DNA of 35,957 nt from a virus: IMG/VR virus record IMGVR_UViG_3300035698_009603, positions 1 to 35,957 of that record; one strand, given 5' to 3'. The position numbers were made by a program, and so were the translations under genes. Shown piece by piece: positions 32,809 through 35,957 of the stretch. The notes under the pieces were generated by a model, which made no database searches, was not told the origin of the DNA, and saw only the letters and a list, made by a program, of their open reading frames with translations. The first letter of the stretch is position 1. Each line of letters begins with the position of its first letter.

Positions 32809-33610
32809 TCAGCCTCCTTATTAATTTATCAAATAGTATCTCACTTGTTTTAGTTAAGTCTTCTATTGTGTAGCCACCAGTGTGGTTTGTTACGACAACG
32901 TTCTTGCGTCCTGTTAGCTCTTCACGTAGTCTAAAGTCAGAAGCAAACCCACCAAACCTATCAATGTGTTCAGCCATAGCTATCTGATCTATAAGACATG
33001 GTCTTGATGTGTTGACGATGAAAGCTCCATCCTTAATAAGTTTAATCTCTGCTGCTCCAAGGATGGGTTTCTTATTAGGTTTAACTGATGCGTTTATAGA
33101 TATGATATCGCATTCTTTTAAGATGTGATCCCTACAGAATATGTAATCATCTATAGGTCCGTAACTCTTCCTGTTATACAAATCAATAGCATGGATAGTC
33201 ATACCAAAAGCTTTAGCAAGTTCAATCAGTTGCCTACCTACCCTACCCTTACCAATAATGCCTATGGTTTTACCTTTAAGTGTAAAGCCTGGCTCACTTC
33301 TCCTTGTGTTTCTTTTAAGGAGTCTCATTATTAAATACATGGTGTGCTCTGCAGTTGAGACTATATCACCAAGTTCCGAACCATCTAAGTGTATGATTTC
33401 CTTATCCCACTTCTTTTTCAGGTGATTAACGTTGGTCATGTTACATGCCAAAATCTCGAAGTTTTCTTCGGGGCGTTTTTCCAACTTTGCCTTGCCGCAC
33501 AGCAGCAATTTAGAGTTAGTGTTTGTCCCATGTAGGAAGTTTTTATAGAATTTGTGATGAACTCTTTCAGATAGTCCAGGATCTAGCCCTGAAGCGTCGT
33601 AGAATAACAT
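32774..33610 (-). CDS. D-isomer 2-hydroxyacid dehydrogenase family protein
   Basis: These NAD(P)-dependent enzymes reduce 2-oxo acids or oxidise D-2-hydroxy acids (for example phosphoglycerate dehydrogenase). The 278-residue product has VSTAEHTMYLIMRLL, the Rossmann motif GIIGKGRVGRQLIELAKAFG near 114-133, NTSRPCLID with the catalytic-type Arg, and VVVTNHTGGYTIEDL with the catalytic-type His. The N-terminal substrate domain is shortened. It opens the eight-gene operon, about 55 bases after the predicted transcription start. It could supply a hydroxyacid or oxo-acid precursor or adjust redox for sugar synthesis. The substrate cannot be read. Confidence 0.82.
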   Translation of the reverse strand: MLFYDASGLDPGLSERVHHKFYKNFLHGTNTNSKLLLCGKAKLEKRPEENFEILACNMTNVNHLKKKWDKEIIHLDGSELGDIVSTAEHTMYLIMRLLKRNTRRSEPGFTLKGKTIGIIGKGRVGRQLIELAKAFGMTIHAIDLYNRKSYGPIDDYIFCRDHILKECDIISINASVKPNKKPILGAAEIKLIKDGAFIVNTSRPCLIDQIAMAEHIDRFGGFASDFRLREELTGRKNVVVTNHTGGYTIEDLTKTSEILFDKLIRRLNARDEKREATT

Positions 33611-33631
33611 GTGTTCCCCTTAGCCTTACAC

Positions 33632-33671
33632 TATATGTATGGTCATTTTGCATTACATGTATGGCAATTTT
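33632..33671. repeat. 18-bp imperfect direct repeat in the divergent control region
   Basis: TATATGTATGGTCATTTT (from 33632) and TACATGTATGGCAATTTT (from 33654) match at most positions and start 22 bases apart, about two DNA turns. The second copy overlaps the -10 of the leftward promoter. Same-face spacing suggests a dimeric regulator binding site for the glycosylation operon. Confidence 0.55.
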
Positions 33672-33694
33672 AACGCAAAGAGTTGAATTGTCAA
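33667..33694 (-). promoter_or_regulatory. strong sigma70-type promoter of the chaperonin-glycosylation operon
   Basis: Read leftward, consensus TTGACA (33694-33689) is followed after 16 bases by TAAAAT (33672-33667). It drives the operon beginning at 33610. Its -35 touches the -35 of the rightward promoter back to back, so RNA polymerases going opposite ways compete for the same site. Confidence 0.7.
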
Positions 33695-33711
33695 GCTTAA
33701 AATGTTATGAT
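33683..33711 (+). promoter_or_regulatory. sigma70-type extended -10 promoter of the 100-aa gene
   Basis: TTGAAT at 33683-33688 and TATGAT at 33706-33711 are 17 bases apart, and TG at 33703-33704 gives an extended -10. Initiation near 33718 leaves a short leader before the ATG at 33736. Confidence 0.65.
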
Positions 33712-33735
33712 GCATTAAATTGTATGGGGGTTAAT

Positions 33736-34038
33736 ATGGGGTATGTTCAGAACCAGAAGAGTGAACTAGTGCAGAACAGAGATGGAAACCTACGCAAAGT
33801 CACAGGATTGTGGCTATATAATAAGCAGAATGAAAAGGGTGATATGGACTTATTAATGAAGAGTGGGAGAATTAATGAAGCTGGCTGGGATAATATTCAG
33901 GCTTTTGGGGACAAGACTATTTTCCTAATTGTAAAGAACAAGAAGAAGCGCAAACCTTTCATGTCTCCAGATTACTTCTTAATAGCTGTTGAGGATTACG
34001 GACAACCGAAGGAGACTTTAGACGAATTCCTACCTTAG
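33736..34038 (+). CDS. small protein, possible regulator, 100 aa
   Basis: I start at ATG 33736 because GGGGG lies five bases upstream and the promoter at 33683-33711 would begin transcription near 33718; the open frame extends further upstream without support. The product has a basic run, KNKKKRKPF, near residues 68-76 and an acidic end, DYGQPKETLDEFLP. Otherwise it is mixed helix and strand (TGLWLYNKQNEKGDMDLLMK). It is divergently placed from the chaperonin-glycosylation operon, a position often used by a regulator, but no DNA-binding motif is clear. No family recognised. Confidence 0.65.
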   Translation: MGYVQNQKSELVQNRDGNLRKVTGLWLYNKQNEKGDMDLLMKSGRINEAGWDNIQAFGDKTIFLIVKNKKKRKPFMSPDYFLIAVEDYGQPKETLDEFLP

Positions 34039-34117
34039 ATATTTCCCCGTGATTTTCACAGCACACGGCTCTATGTCTTTGTTATTTAAAAACTATATCG
34101 CTTATCAATCGCCAAGT

Positions 34118-34156
34118 ATTGCGACATAGTTTGTCGCGATTCTCTGTATTGCGACA
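34118..34156. repeat. inverted and direct TTGCGACA repeats
   Basis: ATTGCGACA (34118-34126) faces TGTCGCGAT (34132-34140) across five bases, with one mismatch, and ATTGCGACA recurs exactly at 34148-34156. Further CGAT or TATCGC words flank these. They lie in the gap between convergent genes, so they may be a protein-binding site or part of a transcription end rather than a promoter. The gap of about 200 bases (34039-34246) holds no gene I can support. Confidence 0.5.
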
Positions 34157-34246
34157 GTTTACTCACATTAACAATATCGCTAACCTAAGTAAATTACCTA
34201 AACAACATTTTTATCCATTCATAGACAGCTTTAAGCCAATCTATAA

Positions 34247-34588
34247 TTATAGCCACAGGGGGGCTTCTGGCGCCACGTTATCAATTGTCACCAGCTTTTC
34301 ACTTGACATTGAGCTTTCGTTTCCAATTAAATCTATTGCAGTTAATGTGAGCTTGTAGCTTTCACTATTAATACCGATAGGCAAATCAACCAAATCATAT
34401 TCACAGAACGGCATTGGGATCTCTATGCTTGGAGACCCATAGTCTATTGTCGCGGCTTCCGGAACATAAAAAATCTTATGCTTCACTATGCTAGGGTCGC
34501 CAGGAGCTTGCCATGAAATCTTTTGCTCAACATACTTTGCTGCAAACAAAGCACAACTAAGAAATAATACCAATAATAATTTTCTCAT
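34247..34588 (-). CDS. small exported fibronectin-III-like protein
   Basis: The 113-residue product begins with a signal peptide, MRKLLLVLFLSCALFAAKYV. The mature part has a Fn3-like pattern: ISWQAPGDPSIVKHKIFYV, then YKLTLTAIDLIGNESSMS, ending VAPEAPLWL. AGGGAGG lies about four bases before the ATG. It is similar in plan to the next upstream gene (34663-35055), and the two may be divergent copies. Exported Fn3-like modules mediate binding; a role at the host envelope, such as receptor blocking or superinfection exclusion, is inference. Confidence 0.6.
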   Translation of the reverse strand: MRKLLLVLFLSCALFAAKYVEQKISWQAPGDPSIVKHKIFYVPEAATIDYGSPSIEIPMPFCEYDLVDLPIGINSESYKLTLTAIDLIGNESSMSSEKLVTIDNVAPEAPLWL

Positions 34589-34608
34589 TCTTCCTCCCTA
34601 TAGTTTAT

Positions 34609-34622
34609 ATTTGTATACAAAT
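34609..34622. promoter_or_regulatory. perfect 14-bp palindrome, operator candidate
   Basis: ATTTGTATACAAAT is a perfect inverted repeat lying just downstream of the predicted start of transcription for the 34247-34588 gene. This is a typical place for a repressor to block elongation or initiation. A second GTATAC word lies about 20 bases away at 34634-34639. Confidence 0.5.
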
Positions 34623-34639
34623 GACTACCATGGGTATAC

Positions 34640-34669
34640 ATTATAACCTTTATTTAAACCTTCTACCAA
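34640..34669 (-). promoter_or_regulatory. sigma70-type promoter for the 34247-34588 gene
   Basis: Read leftward, TTGGTA (34669-34664) and a perfect TATAAT (34645-34640) are 18 bases apart. The -35 overlaps the 3' end of the upstream gene. The palindrome at 34609-34622 follows downstream. Confidence 0.5.
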
Positions 34670-35055
34670 ATTGGTGGCGGAACCTTCTTAAAGATCCTCC
34701 ACGCTCCACTTTCCCCATCTACTGAGGCATACATCGGATCAGTGCTGGACACCCACACAGAAAATGTTTCTTGTTGTGTTTCTTCATCCCAACGTCCAGC
34801 CCTAATCTGAATTTCAAAGTGACCTGATCTAGGCCAATCATCTATAACAAAGATCAACTCACTTGTCCTGCCTAAATAATAATCTTTTGCACCAATATCT
34901 ATATAATGAAGTCTAAGTTCCCAGAACTCTGTGATCTCGTCAACAGGTGGGTCCCATGCAACCGTAACACTTTCTGTTATAGTGTACTCTCTACCATCAA
35001 AGATCTCATCAGCAAATAAGTTAAATGATAATAAGACTATTAATAGATACTTCAT
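34663..35055 (-). CDS. small exported fibronectin-III-like protein, 130 aa
   Basis: A signal peptide, MKYLLIVLLSFNLFADE, precedes a beta-rich mature part. ESVTVAWDPPVDEITEFWEL and FEIQIRAGRWDEETQQETF fit a Fn3-like domain. The signal sequence resembles that of the 135-residue exported protein at 8769 (both start MKYL and end FNLFA). ATGA overlap joins it to the preceding gene. Function unknown; it is predicted to be periplasmic or secreted. Confidence 0.6.
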   Translation of the reverse strand: MKYLLIVLLSFNLFADEIFDGREYTITESVTVAWDPPVDEITEFWELRLHYIDIGAKDYYLGRTSELIFVIDDWPRSGHFEIQIRAGRWDEETQQETFSVWVSSTDPMYASVDGESGAWRIFKKVPPPIW

Positions 35056-35372
35056 TCATTCATACCATTGAAATCGTTATACGCTCTGAATAGGAATTGT
35101 AAAACATCAGAGTCAATTCTTAGGGTTTGAACTTTCTTAAAGTTTCCCATCTGTAATGAGAATGTTGTGTTGTTTAAAAACCCACTAACTGTAACGTCTG
35201 TTTCGTCGTTTGGGTCGTTGTCTCCAGCTTTTCCTTCAAGCACAACAGCTAAGTTATTAGCATTAAAGTTCATACTCTTTATGCTATTCAGATTGACGTA
35301 CTGAAATGACTCCACTTCACAGAACGCTACTAAAGCACAAAACACTACCATTAAACCGATTAATTTCTTCAT
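35052..35372 (-). CDS. small exported protein, 106 aa
   Basis: The product begins MKKLIGLMVVFCALVAFCEV, a signal peptide, perhaps cleaved near residue 18. The mature part alternates strands (SFQYVNLNSIKSMNFNANN, DVTVSGFLNNTTFSLQMG). GGAGG precedes the ATG by about six bases. It lies upstream of two Fn3-like exported proteins, with which it shares an operon. No family recognised. Confidence 0.6.
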   Translation of the reverse strand: MKKLIGLMVVFCALVAFCEVESFQYVNLNSIKSMNFNANNLAVVLEGKAGDNDPNDETDVTVSGFLNNTTFSLQMGNFKKVQTLRIDSDVLQFLFRAYNDFNGMNE

Positions 35373-35396
35373 CTTACCTCCAGTGTATCCTCACGG

Positions 35397-35489
35397 TTAT
35401 CGCCAATACCTTTGTATTAACTCTGCCACTATAGGCATAGTAAACAAGGTAGCAAACACAATTGTTATAAAAACTAAAATCTTAATCAT
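35397..35489 (-). CDS. 30-aa membrane peptide
   Basis: ATG at 35487-35489 overlaps the end of the preceding gene and follows a G-run by about six bases. The product MIKILVFITIVFATLFTMP is one membrane helix with a short charged end, LIQRYWR. It fits the pattern of tiny membrane peptides in this phage, but short length limits confidence. Confidence 0.45.
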   Translation of the reverse strand: MIKILVFITIVFATLFTMPIVAELIQRYWR

Positions 35490-35667
35490 CAAAACCCCCA
35501 TCAAGATAGTCAGGTTTATCCTTACTAGCTAGAACATCTTTAGCATTCTCTCTTAATTTATAAAGGTTGAATAGGTCATTGTAATGTAGGCGTTTTTTCC
35601 CACACTCAGCCTCTTCAATCTTCCTTGTTAACACTTCAATCCTAGCCCTTATATCCTCTACCTTCAT
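35482..35667 (-). CDS. small helical protein, 61 aa
   Basis: I choose ATG 35665-35667 (GGGGAG about five bases upstream, ATGA overlap with the 54-residue gene) rather than an in-frame ATG at 35685. The product MKVEDIRARIEVLTRKIEEA is a charged coiled coil-like helix, followed by FNLYKLRENAKDVLA and an acidic end, DYLDGGFDD. No family recognised. Confidence 0.65.
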   Translation of the reverse strand: MKVEDIRARIEVLTRKIEEAECGKKRLHYNDLFNLYKLRENAKDVLASKDKPDYLDGGFDD

Positions 35668-35828
35668 TTTATCTCCCCTATACATTCAATTTCACAAAAC
35701 AAATGCGCTGGTTTCTTGCTTTTAAAAAGCTTACAAGTCTTCCCAGTCCACCAAGTGTAGTACATGTCTTCGTTAGGATATTTTAAATAAAGCTCATCAA
35801 AGATCCTATGGTAATATAGTTTAATCAT
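35664..35828 (-). CDS. small protein, 54 aa
   Basis: The frame MIKLYYHRIFDELYLKYPNE continues through an aromatic and Cys-containing middle (MYYTWWTGKTCKLFKSKK) to CIGEIK. Its ATG overlaps the stop of the repeat protein upstream and its stop overlaps the next start, both as ATGA, which supports a real coupled gene. No family recognised. Confidence 0.6.
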   Translation of the reverse strand: MIKLYYHRIFDELYLKYPNEDMYYTWWTGKTCKLFKSKKPAHLFCEIECIGEIK

Positions 35829-35957
35829 TTCCCCGCCAACATTTTAATAAGTTGATTTATTTGAGCAGCCCTAGCAGCATCCCTAGCAGCAGCCCTAGCA
35901 GCAGCCCCAGCAGCATCCCTAGCAGCATCCCTAGCAGCAGCCCTAGCAGCATCCCTA
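35825..35957 (-). CDS. C-terminal end of an R[DA]AA-repeat phage protein, start beyond window
   Basis: The minus-strand frame enters from the right edge as 43 codons. Tetrapeptides of the type [R/G]-[D/A]-A-A repeat until RAAQINQLIKMLAGK and a TGA. Ala-rich R-D-A-A and W-D-A-A tails with a short polar end are found at the C termini of phage proteins whose N terminus is often a DUF7666 domain. This may be a paralogue of, or the same gene as, the frame at the left edge. An alternative frame would contain stops, so this frame is the coding one. Confidence 0.7.
   Translation of the reverse strand, partial: RDAARAAARDAARDAAGAAARAAARDAARAAQINQLIKMLAGK
35864..35957 (-). repeat. 12-bp tandem repeat, about 7.8 units, coding R[DA]AA
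   Basis: Plus-strand units of AGCAGCCCTAGC or AGCATCCCTAGC follow one another to the window edge. On the minus strand each unit codes Arg, Asp or Ala, Ala, Ala. One unit has CCCCAGC, giving Gly in place of Arg. The array is cut by the edge. Confidence 0.93.

Noticed and set aside
33523-33735. Upstream extension of the 100-aa gene
   Set aside because: It would overlap the opposing dehydrogenase gene and precede the promoter; ATG 33736 has the ribosome-binding site.
34047-34068. CCGTG/CACGG hairpin as terminator of the 100-aa gene
   Set aside because: Only a 5-bp stem with a 12-base loop and no clear T-run; too weak to list as a feature.

Overview
This window looks like most of the late half of a tailed double-stranded DNA phage genome, probably a podovirus. 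The DNA is AT-rich, genes are packed with ATGA or TAATG overlaps, and the plus strand carries the usual virion order: TerS, TerL, host-recognition proteins, lysis genes, portal, scaffold, major capsid protein, adaptor, nozzle, ejection proteins. No tail tube, tape measure or sheath gene is visible, and an adaptor, a propeller-like nozzle and several ejection-type proteins suggest a short tail. No DNA polymerase, primase, helicase, integrase or repressor is visible, so the genome is probably larger than this window. Many products have Sec-type signal peptides, so the host is probably a Gram-negative bacterium; I cannot name it.

Layout. 1-1426, minus: a leftward operon of very small genes, several with one membrane helix, ending in a DUF7666-type protein that runs off the left edge inside a 15-bp tandem repeat. 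About 1427-2244: noncoding, with GTGAAAACCG repeats. 2245-3152, minus: a short UDP-glucose/GDP-mannose dehydrogenase-like protein and a small acidic protein, behind a good sigma70-type promoter. 3198-25627, plus: the packaging, adhesin, lysis and virion block. TerL contains a 341-residue intein. 25618-33610, minus: an eight-gene operon behind a TTGACA/TAAAAT promoter, reading 2-hydroxyacid dehydrogenase, GroES, GroEL, methyltransferase, CMP-sialate synthetase (NeuA type), sialate synthase (NeuB type), UDP-GlcNAc 2-epimerase (NeuC type) and a Maf/MptE-like glycosyltransferase. 33736-34038, plus: one small gene on a divergent promoter. 34247-35957, minus: three small exported proteins, further tiny genes, and the C-terminal end of a repeat protein cut by the right edge in a 12-bp tandem repeat.

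How the genes may work together (inference). The minus-strand operon holds the whole minimal route from UDP-GlcNAc through ManNAc and a nonulosonic acid to its CMP-activated form, plus a glycosyltransferase of the family that puts nonulosonic acids on flagellin Ser/Thr. A methyltransferase could decorate the sugar, and a private GroEL/GroES pair sits in the same transcript. The phage could therefore glycosylate a protein without special host sugar genes. Candidate targets are its own Ser/Thr-rich virion proteins or a host surface protein. I regard this chaperonin plus nonulosonate-glycosylation island as the most unusual system in the window.

Both window edges fall in protein-coding tandem repeats of the same orientation. 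This fits either two related genes or a single gene spanning the closure point of a circular map.
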